In this document: piece by piece, positions 37,173-48,608 of the stretch
Layout: the number at the start of each line of letters is the position of its first letter
Position numbering within the stretch: the first letter of the stretch is position 1
Source of the DNA: Begonia masoniana
Lineage: Eukaryota; Streptophyta; Magnoliopsida; Cucurbitales; Begoniaceae
Assembly: GCA_022432975.1 (NCBI GenBank)
Contig: CM039509.1
Location: 9,625,575-9,689,574 of the forward strand
Direction: 5' to 3'
Length of the DNA stretch: 64,000 nucleotides
Translations under genes and position numbers: made by a program
The notes under the pieces: model-generated
Seen by the model: only the letters and a program-made list of their open reading frames with translations
What the model was told of the DNA's origin: nothing
Database searches by the model: none

Positions 37173-38739
37173 ACAAACAACGCTCGTGGACGGAGCTTGA
37201 GCTGTTTTGGACACGAGGTAAGTTCTCGTGATCTTCTCTGGCCGATTGGCCTACACCGTACGTCGAAGTCGTCTCGAGGAGTTTTGGTGATGCGTTTGTT
37301 TAAATTGTTTGTGGTTGGGTAGTTAGGTCAGTTGTCTATAGATTATGTTTGTTTATCGTCTTGATGGTACACATGCTGATTGTTTACTTTATGCATTTGA
37401 CTGCTCATGCATCATGTCTATTAAAGCATATGTTTAAGAGAACGAATGAAATGAATCTACGTAATCTGTTATCTGGTCACGGCGAGGTGGTTTAGACCTC
37501 GGTGACATTCTGTCTGCGACCTAATTAAAAATGTAAAATGAACCAACGAAATCTACGTAATCTGTATCTGGTCACGACGAGGTGGTTTAGACCTCGGTGA
37601 CAATCTGTCTGCGCCTAAGGATCTAATCTGAATCTGTTATCTGCATGAATCTGAATCTGAATCTGAATCTGAATCTGAATCTGAATCTGAATCTGAATCT
37701 GAATCTGAATCTGAATCTGAATCTGAATCTGAATCTGAATCTGAATCTGAATCTGAATCTGAATCTGAATCTGAATCTGAATCTGAATCTGAATCTGAAT
37801 CTGAATCTGAATCTGAATCTGAATCTGAATCTGAATCTGAATCTGAATCTGAATCTGAATCTGAATCTGAATCTGAATCTGAATCTGAATCTGAATCTGA
37901 ATCTGAATCTGAATCTGAATCTGAATCTGAATCTGAATCTGAATCTGAATCTGAATCTGAATCTGAATCTGAATCTGAATCTGAATCTGAATCTGAATCT
38001 GAATCTGAATCTGAATCTGAATCTGAATCTGAATCTGAATCTGAATCTGAATCTGAATCTGAATCTGAATCTGAATCTGAATCTGAATCTGAATCTGAAT
38101 CTGAATCTGAATCTGAATCTGAATCTGAATCTGAATCTGAATCTGAATCTGAATCTGAATCTGAATCTGAATCTGAATCTGAATCTGAATCTGAATCTGA
38201 ATCTGAATCTGAATCTGAATCTGAATCTGAATCTGAATCTGAATCTGAATCTGAATCTGAATCTGAATCTGAATCTGAATCTGAATCTGAATCTGAATCT
38301 GAATCTGAATCTGAATCTGAATCTGAATCTGAATCTGAATCTGAATCTGAATCTGAATCTGAATCTGAATCTGAATCTGAATCTGAATCTGAATCTGAAT
38401 CTGAATCTGAATCTGAATCTGAATCTGAATCTGAATCTGAATCTGAATCTGAATCTGAATCTGAATCTGAATCTGAATCTGAATCTGAATCTGAATCTGA
38501 ATCTGAATCTGAATCTGAATCTGAATCTGAATCTGAATCTGAATCTGAATCTGAATCTGAATCTGAATCTGAATCTGAATCTGAATCTGAATCTGAATCT
38601 GAATCTGAATCTGAATCTGAATCTGAATCTGAATCTGAATCTGAATGAAGCTTGCTGAGATTTTTATCTCATAGTTTGTCTGTATGGTGTAGGTGACATT
38701 AAGGCAGGTGAGGATGAGATCCCTCCACCTGAGGAATGA
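37173..38739 (+). other. Putative spliced micro-ORF in the 5' LTR: 45-nt exon and acidic last exon
   Basis: A 45-nt block (37173-37217) sits between an acceptor-like TTACCTCAG and a donor-like GAG/GTAAGT. A second block (38693-38739) follows TATGGTGTAG. Joined, they stay in one frame: the first contains QRSWTELEL, the second GEDEIPPPEE and a stop. The interval between them carries the GAATCT array. The 3' LTR has the same blocks at 43467-43511 and 47881-47927 with one replacement in each (F to L, P to L). No start codon was tied to it, and splicing is inferred only from sequence. Confidence 0.4.
37646..38646. repeat. Perfect (GAATCT)n array, about 167 copies
   Basis: An uninterrupted hexanucleotide repeat of 1,001 bp; I saw no variant unit. 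It follows a degenerate ATCTAATCTGAATCTGTTATCTGC stretch that may be its seed. The 337-codon Asn-Leu frame through it is a by-product. Confidence 0.97.
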
Positions 38740-39420
38740 GGCAGTTGACGGAGGATGGCCTGCAGGAGTGTGTTGGCGCAGTCGATGCTTAACCGACCCG
38801 TGGGGAAGTATGTATAGATTTTGGGGTTACTTGGATGTTTGAGCTGATGATTGTATAGAATATTTTAGGATGCTTGGTTCTGGTAGTTGATAGATTTACG
38901 TTTTGAGGTTTTAAACGTTTTGAAAATCTATTTTTTTTATAAACTGCTTGGACATTTTAAATCAGGAGGAAAGATACACTTTCAAACATACCCACGCCAT
39001 TTGTTTTTACAAAAGTTTGAATTGCGTTTAAGCCGAATAGTGGAGCTGATAATTGGTGAAGTATATATGTTTCAGGATGTATAATTGAAGAATTAGAGTG
39101 CATGTTTAAGTAAAGAATTGTGCAGGGGATGTGAAGTTTTACTCTCTGGAATCCAATTCCAGAGAGTAAGATTAGTCGCTGCAATATGCAGCGCTTGCAG
39201 CGACCAATCGCTGCTTCTCTTTTCCTCTGCCTTCCAGTTTTGCCCTTGGCCGATTTGATAAATGTTTTAATTGTTTTATTAATTGTTTTAAATAGTTTTG
39301 CGGTTATAAATGGTTTTGTTTTAAGTGGTTTAAAATGTAGACTTCAATTCTGCTTAAGTTTATAAAAAAAAAAAAAATAGTACGGGAAATTGGGTACAGT
39401 GTTATGGTCGTGACAGTTTA

Positions 39421-39434
39421 TGGTATCAAAGCCC
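39421..39434 (+). other. Primer-binding site (initiator tRNA-Met)
   Basis: TGGTATCAAAGCCC, five bases after the 5' LTR end (CGTGACA at 39415). It matches the usual TGGTATCAGAGC with one change (G to A). Confidence 0.8.
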
Positions 39435-39583
39435 CCGGGTTTTAAAATCAGTTCTGTAGACTGCTCGACTGCACAGCCACTACGCGGACATTCTTCATCA
39501 ACTGTGAGTATGTTTATAGTTTTATTTGATTTCAATTTCTTAGAGATGTTTGCATTTAACTTTTATAGGAGTTATTTATAATT

Positions 39584-40725
39584 ATGGTGCGTCGAGGAAA
39601 CGATCGAGATGACCGAGATGATACGATAGATACCCTTAAAGATTTCATTGCTCAACAGTCTCAACATATGGAGCGACAGGCTCAACAGATGGAGAGACAG
39701 TCTCAACAGTTGGGCACCCTTATTGACCGAGAGGGCGTTAGAGCTCGGGAGACAGCTATTTTGGGTAACCGTGGGATGGAGAGATTTTAGAAGCTCCCCG
39801 CCCTATCTTTAACGGACAATCTACGGATCCCTCTTCAGCCGAAGAGTGGATTCGCACCATGGAGGACATGCTGGCATATGCTAGCATTGATTACGGAGAG
39901 AGGGTTGCTTTGGTGAGTTACCACTTAGCATTAGATGCCCGATTTTGGTGGGATTCTATCAAGGCGACCACCGATGTGACGATTATGGGCTGGGAACGAT
40001 TCAGAGAGTTGTTTTACGACAAGTATTTTAGTCATACCGTACGAGAGGCGAAAATGGTCGAGTTTATGCAGTTACGGCAGGTCAATTCTATTGCCGAGTA
40101 CGTGAGGAAGTTTGAAGCCCTTTCTCGATTCGCGCCACGTCAGGTCAGCGTTAACGAGGACATGGTACGCTGATTTTTATAGGGACTTAGTCAGGAGTTC
40201 CGAATGCGCCTTACTATATCTGAGGTGCGGAATGTATCGTACGACGAGATAGTGGCCAGGGTGCTTGATATTGAGGCCGTTGATCTGAGTTATGTCAAAC
40301 CGAGGGAGCCAGCTAGGGGCTTCTTTCGTGAGATCCAGCCTCAACCCCGAAATGAAGATTGGCAGCCACGAGGACAATCACAGCAACAACAGAGAGGTGT
40401 TAAAAGGCTGTATGTGGGAAATAATGACCAGGGCAAGGGTAAGCAGGTACAAGGGGTTTCACAAATGCCTTGGTGCCCTAAGTGCCAGAAAGAACATGGT
40501 GGCGAGTTCCGGGTTCGCACGAATAAATGTTTTAGGTGTGGCGGAGCTGACCACTTCGTCAAAGATTGCCCGAAGCCCGGCCGAGATCAGTCAGACAATG
40601 ATCGGAGGAGGTTTATGCCAAGGATTTTTGCATTCATCGAGCCTGGTGACATTGATGATGGGGCCCAGCCTCCTCTTATTACAGGTACTGTCTTAATTGC
40701 CTGTATGACGGTATGTTTATGTTAA
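39584..40725 (+). pseudogene. Ty3/gypsy gag with frameshift and two stops
   Basis: Capsid/nucleocapsid protein of the element. The start at 39584 (MVRRGNDRDD) leads a coiled-coil-like Q/E/R-rich stretch (QQSQHMERQAQQMERQ). A frameshift near 39785 is followed by the Retrotrans_gag core: PIFNGQSTDPSSAEEWI, ARFWWDSIKA, FRELFYDKYFSHTVREAKM, AEYVRKFEALSRFAP. TGA and TAG at about 40171 and 40180 replace what look like CGA and CAG codons. The third frame (to 40725) ends the domain and carries the zinc knuckle CFRCGGADHFVKDC at 40528-40569 (C-x2-C-x4-H-x4-C). No pol follows. Confidence 0.9.
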
Positions 40726-42490
40726 ATAGATAATGATAATAATGATACGCTTAAAAATAGAAAAGTAAGAAAATAGAAGGTGGGTAAGAAGGATTATTAG
40801 GTGAACCTCAAAGAGAAAACGGTAAACTACATATAGGACAATAAAGACTAAATAGAAATGTAGTTATACATTAGTAGGATTAGTTTGATTTAATCAGCAG
40901 AGTTTGCGCACTTAAGGTTTAGTGACAATTAGAGGAATACACCCTATGAAATATGCTTTTTTTTTAAGTAGGTAGGGATTATGTCTAATTGACAACCCCC
41001 TGGGAGTATTAGAATACGATTAATCAATGAAGATGAAGGTTTAGATATAAACCTATTATGGAATACCTTAGATTGTTGTAATACTTGGAGTGTATTTAAA
41101 TAGATGAAGTACCGTAGAACTCGTATATTGGGGATTCGTGTGAAGTTAAGAGTGTTTAGATTAAGATAGAATTCAATAGATAAACTTAGAATAAATGTCG
41201 AGTAGAATAGTTAGAACCCGACTAGGATGAGCGAAAAAAATGGTAAGACTAGTCAGTAAATTCGATGTAGCCTTGCATGAATTTAAGGAGGAAGTGAGAA
41301 AGATTGTTGGAATAAAATGAGAGGTTAAGATTGGAAGTAGGTCAGGGTTTAATGGCCAGCAAATTGCAAAATTTGTAAATTATAGAATAAAGAGGATGGG
41401 GATTTTGACTGGAACCATCTAAGTAAGCTTAGCAGTGAGGCTAAGTTAGCGAATTTTCAAGAGTTCGACTTGTGTTTGACAAGTCAAGACCAATAACTAC
41501 ATAAATGACCTAAAGTTAGAACGCACAGATTAGAGCAAATCATGGGTGGAAATTTTAGAATTTAACGACACACGGAGTTAATAGAGATCTAAGATAGAAA
41601 AAGGAGTGTAACGTGAGTAGTATGAGACTTTTAGTTAAGAATATAGTGATAGAATTCAAGGACGAAGTTTAGAATGAATGCGATGTTTGTAAGAAATTCT
41701 GGTGACATAGTTGAGGAAAATAACAGTGTGAACTTAGTTGTGAAATCCGCCCTGAAGTAACTGGCGAGATTGGTGAGTTGCCAAGGAAAGCGTGTGATTT
41801 GGGAGAATTGGTAAGACTTGGTGTGTGAGTGAGGATATGTACAATCCAATTGAGAGTAGAGATTACAAATTTAAGGCTAATGTTGGAGGGAATAGTCGAC
41901 GTTTTGGTTTAGAATCATAGAGATTGACCCTAGGGATGACGGGATCAGAGTTAATAAGGGGAAGTTCAAATTTTGTTAGAAACAGGATCCTACGTAGGTA
42001 CCGACGGTAGCTCATAGTTTGACTCACATAGACCAAGTAGTATTATAGTCGTATAGTTGTAAAGCATAACAATGAGGACTTAATTAGGAAACCCGCACCG
42101 AAATAGTCTCCAAAGGTCAATGGGTTACCCCAGGAGATAAGTGACCAGGAAATCCTATGGTGATGGGGTTACGAGGAATCGTTACTCGAACGAATATGGA
42201 AATTTGAGTTTGCATGCGTTTCAACTACTGACGGAGTCAATGAAATTACGGAGAAGTTTGGGCAAATCTATTGGGGATTTAGGAACTTGACTATGCTCAA
42301 TACCCTAGTAAGGAAGTGTACGATCAAATCGAAGGTAGAGAATACGAATTCAAGGTCAATATTAGAGAGTAAAGTGTAGAGTTTTGGTTAGGAACCACGA
42401 AGGATGACCGTAAGTACAGATGATAATTGAAGTATAAGGCCGTATGACGTGAAACATTAATATCAAGGACTATAAGTTAGGGAAAATTTT
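40726..42490 (+). other. Non-coding spacer replacing pol
   Basis: About 1.8 kb, A/G-rich, no open frame above 75 codons and no trace of protease, RT, RNase H or integrase motifs. It fills the place of pol in this element, as in plant LARD-type or gag-only derivatives. Confidence 0.7.
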
Positions 42491-42505
42491 GAGGACAAAA
42501 TTTTA

Positions 42506-42521
42506 AATAAGGTGGATAGAA
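42506..42521 (+). other. Polypurine tract before the 3' LTR
   Basis: AATAAGGTGGATAGAA ends directly at TGTAATACC. It is a weak tract, but in the right place for priming plus-strand synthesis. Confidence 0.6.
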
Positions 42522-43899
42522 TGTAATACCTAGCTTTTCTGGATATTATTATTTTAATGTATAATGGCATTTTTATAAATATGTCAAATCAAGTCCGTTT
42601 TGCGAAAAGGAAACGCCATTAGAATCCTAACGATTAATAGGAATTTTAAGAAATTTACGAGAATTTTCGGAGTAATAACGCTATATTCCGAGTAATTACC
42701 TCTATCGTAATGTAAAAGACGTTTTAGTAAAAATAGTAAACGAGGTCCGAATTGCGAACAGATAGTTTTGTTAGAACCCAAATAATAAATTAGACTTATT
42801 GGAGAAATAAGAAAATTTGGAGAAGCCAAATCGCTAATCAATTAACGAAACGAAAGACGAAACAAATATAAAATATGTACTAAGGGCAAAATAGTAATTT
42901 GCAGAATCGAATTTATATTAAAAACTCAATCTTCCTTCTTCCTTCACAATTCTTCACACCAGAACACTTGTCTGGTTTTTCCTCTCGGCTTCTCCTCTCT
43001 GCCCGCGACGGATTCTTCAACGCCGACCTCCGTTTTTCCTCCCGATTGTTCCGTTTTCTTCACGCTTTCTCCTCCAATCGACGCTCTAGGTATGATTATA
43101 AAGTTTTAGAGCGTTAAATTTCGAGTTTCGTAGAGTTAAACCAATTAGGGTTCGTTTAGGGTTTCGATTAAAAACGAGATTTAGGATTCGAAATTTGTAG
43201 ATTTGCTGTAATTGAGTATATATTGAACGTATTGGACGTTATTGGACTAATCTAATTGATTTAGGAAAAATGTTAGAATTTGCAAAATTTCGAGATTTTA
43301 GGAAAAACTTGTAAATTGGGAATTGAGGTGTCGAGCGTAAATTGCTCGAATAAATAGCTCAATAAGTTGGATTAGAACTTTAGGAAGTTCCTTAGTTAAG
43401 GTTTTGTAAATATGGACAATCGATAGCTTAAACCCGTTTTAACGTCGATATTATGTTTTGCCTCAGACAAACAACGCTCGTGGACGGAGCTTGAGCTGCT
43501 TTGGACACGAGGTAAGTTCTCGTGATCTTCTCTGGCCGATTGGCCTACACCGTACGTCGAAGTCGTCTCGAGGAGTTTTGGTGATGTGTTTGTTTAAATT
43601 GTTTGTGATTTGGTAGTTAGGTCAGTTGTCTATAGATTATGTTTGTTTATCGTCTTGATGGTACACATGCTGATTGTTTACTTTATGCATTTGACTGCTC
43701 ATGCATCATGTCTGTTAAAGCATATGTTTAAGAGAACGACCGAAATGAATTACGTAATCTGTTATCTGGTCACGGCGAGGTGGTTTAGACCTCGGGATCA
43801 TTCTGTCTGCGACTAATTAAAAATGTAAAATGAACCAACGAAATCTACGTAATCTTTATCTGGTCACGACGAGGTGGTTTAGACCTCGGTGACAATCTG

Positions 43900-44401
43900 T
43901 CTGAATCTGAATCTGAATCTGAATCTGAATCTGAATCTGAATCTGAATCTGAATCTGAATCTGAATCTGAATCTGAATCTGAATCTGAATCTGAATCTGA
44001 ATCTGAATCTGAATCTGAATCTGAATCTGAATCTGAATCTGAATCTGAATCTGAATCTGAATCTGAATCTGAATCTGAATCTGAATCTGAATCTGAATCT
44101 GAATCTGAATCTGAATCTGAATCTGAATCTGAATCTGAATCTGAATCTGAATCTGAATCTGAATCTGAATCTGAATCTGAATCTGAATCTGAATCTGAAT
44201 CTGAATCTGAATCTGAATCTGAATCTGAATCTGAATCTGAATCTGAATCTGAATCTGAATCTGAATCTGAATCTGAATCTGAATCTGAATCTGAATCTGA
44301 ATCTGAATCTGAATCTGAATCTGAATCTGAATCTGAATCTGAATCTGAATCTGAATCTGAATCTGAATCTGAATCTGAATCTGAATCTGAATCTGAATCT
44401 G
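43900..44401. repeat. Perfect (GAATCT)n array, about 84 copies
   Basis: 502 bp of uninterrupted hexamer in the 3' LTR at the position of the 5' LTR array. The open frames through it (Asn-Leu and Asp-Ser repeats) are not genes. Confidence 0.97.
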
Positions 44402-44606
44402 TCTTCACCGCGACCCGCACCCGAGCTCCCGACGACAGCCCGACGACAGAGACGAGCGACGCATCTCCGACAGCCAACGCGGCGACTTCTCGCCGTTTCT
44501 CAGCAGACAAGGCGACGTGCGATCTCCGGCCCTTCTCGCGCACAAACCGAATCGTGAGTGATTCTTCGCCCTGTTTCGGTTCAATTTGGGGCCGAGGGTG
44601 ACGAGC

Positions 44607-45107
44607 TCTGAATCTGAATCTGAATCTGAATCTGAATCTGAATCTGAATCTGAATCTGAATCTGAATCTGAATCTGAATCTGAATCTGAATCTGAATCTG
44701 AATCTGAATCTGAATCTGAATCTGAATCTGAATCTGAATCTGAATCTGAATCTGAATCTGAATCTGAATCTGAATCTGAATCTGAATCTGAATCTGAATC
44801 TGAATCTGAATCTGAATCTGAATCTGAATCTGAATCTGAATCTGAATCTGAATCTGAATCTGAATCTGAATCTGAATCTGAATCTGAATCTGAATCTGAA
44901 TCTGAATCTGAATCTGAATCTGAATCTGAATCTGAATCTGAATCTGAATCTGAATCTGAATCTGAATCTGAATCTGAATCTGAATCTGAATCTGAATCTG
45001 AATCTGAATCTGAATCTGAATCTGAATCTGAATCTGAATCTGAATCTGAATCTGAATCTGAATCTGAATCTGAATCTGAATCTGAATCTGAATCTGAATC
45101 TGAATCT
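44607..45107. repeat. Perfect (GAATCT)n array, about 83 copies
   Basis: 501 bp, the same hexamer as 43900-44401 and almost exactly as long. It joins GACGAGCTC on the left to TAGTAAAAATAGTAAACGAGG on the right, the latter matching 36430 in the 5' LTR. Confidence 0.97.
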
Positions 45108-46183
45108 TAGTAAAAATAGTAAACGAGGTCGATTTGTGACGGACAGTTTTTAATAGAACCCAGATAATAAGTTGGATTTATTGGCGCACTAAGAAATTCG
45201 AAACGGTTGAAAACACGAGAGGTAGTGATTTTCAATAAATAAAATAAAAACTAATTAAAATACAATAATGAAATAAAAATAAAATTAAAATTAAAAAATT
45301 AATTTTAATTAAATCAGCAGAATGGTTAAAAAACATTCTGCTGTGTTTCTTCACCGCGACCCGCACCGAGCTCCCGACGACGCCCGACGACAGAGACGAG
45401 CGACGCCTCTCCGACAGCAACGGCGGCGATTTCGCCGTTCTCAGGCAGACAACGGAGTGTTGAGCTCCGATCACTGGCCGTTTATGGTCACTTACCTCCG
45501 GCGTGGGTTTGCCAACCCTTGGCCGGCTATTGTTGCTCGCCGCGGAATGCTCAAGTTGAGCGAAAATCTGAGAATTCCGAATTGGGGGATTTCGGTTTTC
45601 GGTGTGTTGCCTCGTGATTTCGATTTGTTTAAGGCTAATTGAGGCTAATTAGGGTTGATTGGTGAGGAAATTTATGAGAATTGATGAAAAACCGAAATGG
45701 TGAAATTCCCGGTTTAGGGCAGATTCGGGTTTTGCTGCAATTGACCTAGCTACGGTCGATTGTTTTAAAATTCCTTTTGGCAGATTAAAATAGGTTATTA
45801 GAGGAGCGCGTGGCCACTGGAATCGTTCGATTCCGATAACCGACGCGAAAGTTACGCGCGTTCGAAGTTTCGGGTCGGTTTTTACCGAACCCAAATTAGG
45901 GTGTGAAATTGATAGGTTTATAGTAATTAACGATGTAAAGGACGTATTGAACGTTATTGGACGGAGTTAGAGTGAATTGCGAGAAATGTTAAATTTGTGA
46001 ATTTTCGGGTTTTTAGGAAAACTCGTTAATTGTGATTTTAAGCTATCGAGCGTTAATCGTTGTTTAAATACTTCGATTAATTAGGTGAAGATTTTAGGGA
46101 AATTCCTTAGTTAAGGTTTTTGTTAAATTTGGACATTTAATTGTTTAAGCTCGTATTAACGACAAATTGATGAAATTGCGTAG

Positions 46184-47069
46184 GTAAACAACGCTCGTGG
46201 ACGGAGCAAGAGCTGCAACGGGCACGAGGTAAGTTCTCGTGATCTTCTCTGGCCGATTGGCCTACACCGTACTTCGATGTAGCGTCGAGGATCTTAATGG
46301 ATTGTTTGTTTTAAATTGCTTTGGGTCGGGTAGATAGGTTTATAATTGTTAATAGGTTATTCTAATTTGGTCTTGATGTATGCATGTTGGTTGTTTAGTT
46401 TATGTTCATATCTGCTCATGCATCACGTATTTCAACTGTTATGAAAATGAATTTCTGCACGATGTTTTAAGTAAATGCAAAGAAAGAATGACCATTCGGT
46501 TATAGTTTAAATGGCCCGTCGGTATACAGGTTATAGAAAAGCAAAGTAAAGAAAAGTTTAATGACCCTTCCGTATATAGTTTAAATGGCCCGTCGGTATA
46601 CAGTTTATAGCAAAGCAAAGTAAAGCAAAGTAAATAAAAGTTTAAATGACCCTTCGGTATATAGTTTAATGACCCTTCGGTACTATAGTTTTAAATGACC
46701 CTTCGGTATATAGTTTAAATGACCTTCGGTAATTAGTTTAAATGGCCATCGGTATACAGTTTAAATGACCCTTCGGTATATAGTTTAAATGTCCCATCGG
46801 TATACAGTTTATAGCAAAGCAAAGCAAGAAATCGGTATACAGTTTATAGGTAAGCAAAGCAAAGAAATCGGTATACAGTTTATAGCAAAGCAAAGCAAGT
46901 AAAGTAAGTAAAGTAAAGTAAAGAAAACAATGCATGATTTACAGATTCATATGCACAGCACGCCTTTGCATTTACTAGAGCTTACTGAGATTTTATCTAT
47001 AGATGTCTGTATGGTGTAGGTGGTTACGAGGAAACAGGTGAGGACGAGCTTCCTCATCCTGAGGCATGA
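46184..47069 (+). other. Putative spliced micro-ORF in the diverged LTR
   Basis: A 45-nt block (46184-46228) lies between GCGTAG and GTAAGTTCTCG, and a last block (47020-47069) follows TGGTGTAG. In the joined frame they read KQRSWTEQELQRARG and GEDELPHPEA plus stop, clearly related to the blocks of the 5' LTR (QRSWTELEL, GEDEIPPPEE). The first 8 residues after the acceptor are conserved. Confidence 0.4.
46480..46925. repeat. Imperfect repeats of AATGACCCTTCGGTATATAGTTT
   Basis: Units of about 22-50 bp combine TTTAAATGACCCTTCGGTATA, TTTAAATGGCCCGTCGGTATACAG and AAAGCAAAGTAAAG. They take up the same interval of the diverged LTR that the GAATCT array occupies in the younger one. Confidence 0.8.
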
Positions 47070-48608
47070 GGCAGTTGACGAAAGATGGATTGCGGTGGTG
47101 TGTTGCGCAGTCGATGCTTACCTGACCCGTGGGGATGTAAGTAACGGTTATTGAGAGGTTTTGGGTTAATGATGGGTTAGTTAGATGAAACTGTATAGTT
47201 GATAGGTTGATATTTTGACGTTGATGGATAATTGTACTGTTAGATCATTTTAGAATGCTTGGTTCTGGTTAGGTGTTAGATTTTTATGCTGATGTTTCAA
47301 ATGTTTTGTTTAAATCATTAATTTAACGTTATGGGAATGTTTTTAGTTTAATTGGTAGTTGGTACGTTTTAGGGTGTTTGATTCTGTTTGGTTGATAGAT
47401 TTGTTTTATAAAACGTTTGTTAAGGTTTTTATTTGGATTTTATGAACTGCTTGGTGATTTTGTAAACAGGAGGATATGTCACACTTTTAAACGGAACCAT
47501 GCAGTTTATTTTCATGAAAATGTACTTCATTTTAATCGTGTTTAGAGTCGGTTTTGGGTAGAGTTACGAGAACGTGTGAATGTTTGAAAAGTTTATGTAA
47601 AATGTATAATTGAAATGTAGATAGAAATGATATTGTGAAAAAGTGATGAGTTGATAAAATGAGGAATGATAGAAGGTTGAGTGGTTTATGTAAACTGTTT
47701 TTGTATGATAAATGAATTTTCTTTAAAGGTTTTCGAGGATGTTTTTAATTGATTTAGAGGCTTAAAAAGAAAAATTTCGTACGGGAAATTAGGAATAGTA
47801 TGAGGGTCGTTACATACACGCATCTGTATTTACGAGAGCTTGCTGAGATTTTTATCTCATAGTTTGTCTGTATGGTGTAGGTGACATTAAGGCAGGTGAG
47901 GATGAGATCCCTCCACTTGAGGAATGAGGCAGTTGACGGAGGATGGCCTGCAGGAGTGTGTTGGCGCAGTCGATGCTTAACCGACCCGTGGGGAAGTATG
48001 TATAGATTTTGGGGTTACTTGGATGTTTGAGCTGATGATTGTATAGAATATTTTAGGATGCTTGGTTCTGGTAGTTGATAGATTTACGTTTTGAGGTTTT
48101 AAACGTTTTGAAAATCTATTTTTTTTATAAACTGCTTGGACGTTTTAAATCAGGAGGAAAGATACACTTTCAAACATACCCACGCCATTTGTTTTTACAA
48201 AAGTTTGAATTGCGTTTAAGCCGAATAGTGGAGCTGATAATTGGTGAAGTATATATGTTTCAGGATGTATAATTGAAGAATTAGAGTGCATGTTTAAGTA
48301 AAGAATTGTGCAGGGGATGTGAAGTTTTACTCTCTGGAATCCAATTCCAGAGAGTAAGATTAGTCGCTGCATAATGCAGCGCTTGCAGTGACCAATCGCT
48401 GCTTCTCTTTTCCTCTGCCTTCCGGTTTTGCATTTGACCGATTTGATAAATGTTTTAATTGTTTTATTAATTGTTTTAAATAGTTTTGCGGTTATAAATT
48501 GTTTTGTTTTAAGTGGTTTAAAATGTAGTCTTCAATTCCGCTTAACTTTATAAAAAAAAAAAAAATAGTACGGGAAATTGGGTACAGTGTTAGGGTCGTG
48601 ACAAAGAG

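Larger units (their letters stand above)
36228..39415 (+). mobile_element. 5' LTR of the gag-only gypsy element
   Basis: 3,188 bp, TG...CA. A TATA-like TATAAAAT lies at 36573-36580. Downstream come an open leader (36605-36823) ending at CTAG/GTATG, an exon-like block (37173-37217), CGAG/GTAAGT, GGCCGATTGGCCTACACCG, the GAATCT array (37646-38646) and TGTAG/GTGACA at 38693. The last third repeats the end of the 3' LTR (47815-48603) almost base for base. Confidence 0.9.
44402..47814 (+). mobile_element. Diverged LTR sequence and second array inside the 3' LTR
   Basis: 44402-44606 begins TCTTCACCGCGACCCGCAC and is a near copy of 45349-45480, extended to a GTGACGAGCTC segment also found in minus-strand LTRs near 53095. 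After the second array, 45108-47814 follows a related LTR from about 200 bp inside its start to its GGTCGTTACA end. It has its own exon-like block, GAG/GTAAGT (46229) and TGTAG/GT (47018). No target duplication for it was found, so template switching or unequal recombination is as likely as insertion. Confidence 0.7.
36228..48603 (+). mobile_element. Gag-only Ty3/gypsy element with giant LTRs, AAGAG duplication
   Basis: Both LTRs begin TGTAATACCTAGCTTTTCTG and end TCGTGACA; AAGAG stands at 36223-36227 and 48604-48608. The order is 5' LTR (36228-39415), primer site, gag, a 1.8-kb non-coding spacer, polypurine tract, 3' LTR (42522-48603). No protease, RT or integrase is present, so it is non-autonomous and must have used enzymes of a relative. 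The GAGGACAAAATTTTAAATAAGG leader into the 3' LTR resembles that of chromoviruses of the Tekay/Del type. The 5' ends of the two LTRs differ by about a dozen bases in the first 200, nearly all transitions. Confidence 0.92.
42522..48603 (+). mobile_element. 3' LTR, mosaic and twice as long as the 5' LTR
   Basis: 42522-44401 matches the first part of the 5' LTR up to and into the GAATCT array; 47815-48603 matches its last part. Between them lie a 205-bp piece, a second array, and a diverged LTR of the same superfamily ending GGTCGTTACA at 47814. The 5' LTR lacks all of this. CACGCATCTGTATTTACGAGAG at 47817 looks like the ancestral sequence that followed the array. Confidence 0.85.

Noticed and set aside
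37645..38658. 337-codon frame of Asn-Leu repeats, and similar Asp-Ser, Ser-Glu and Asn-Leu frames at 43845-45110
   Set aside because: They are the translation of the GAATCT hexamer, which has no stop in several frames. Nothing else supports a gene.
45108..47814. Diverged LTR in the 3' LTR as a simple solo-LTR insertion
   Set aside because: Its first 200 bp are missing and no target duplication flanks it; recombination fits as well or better.
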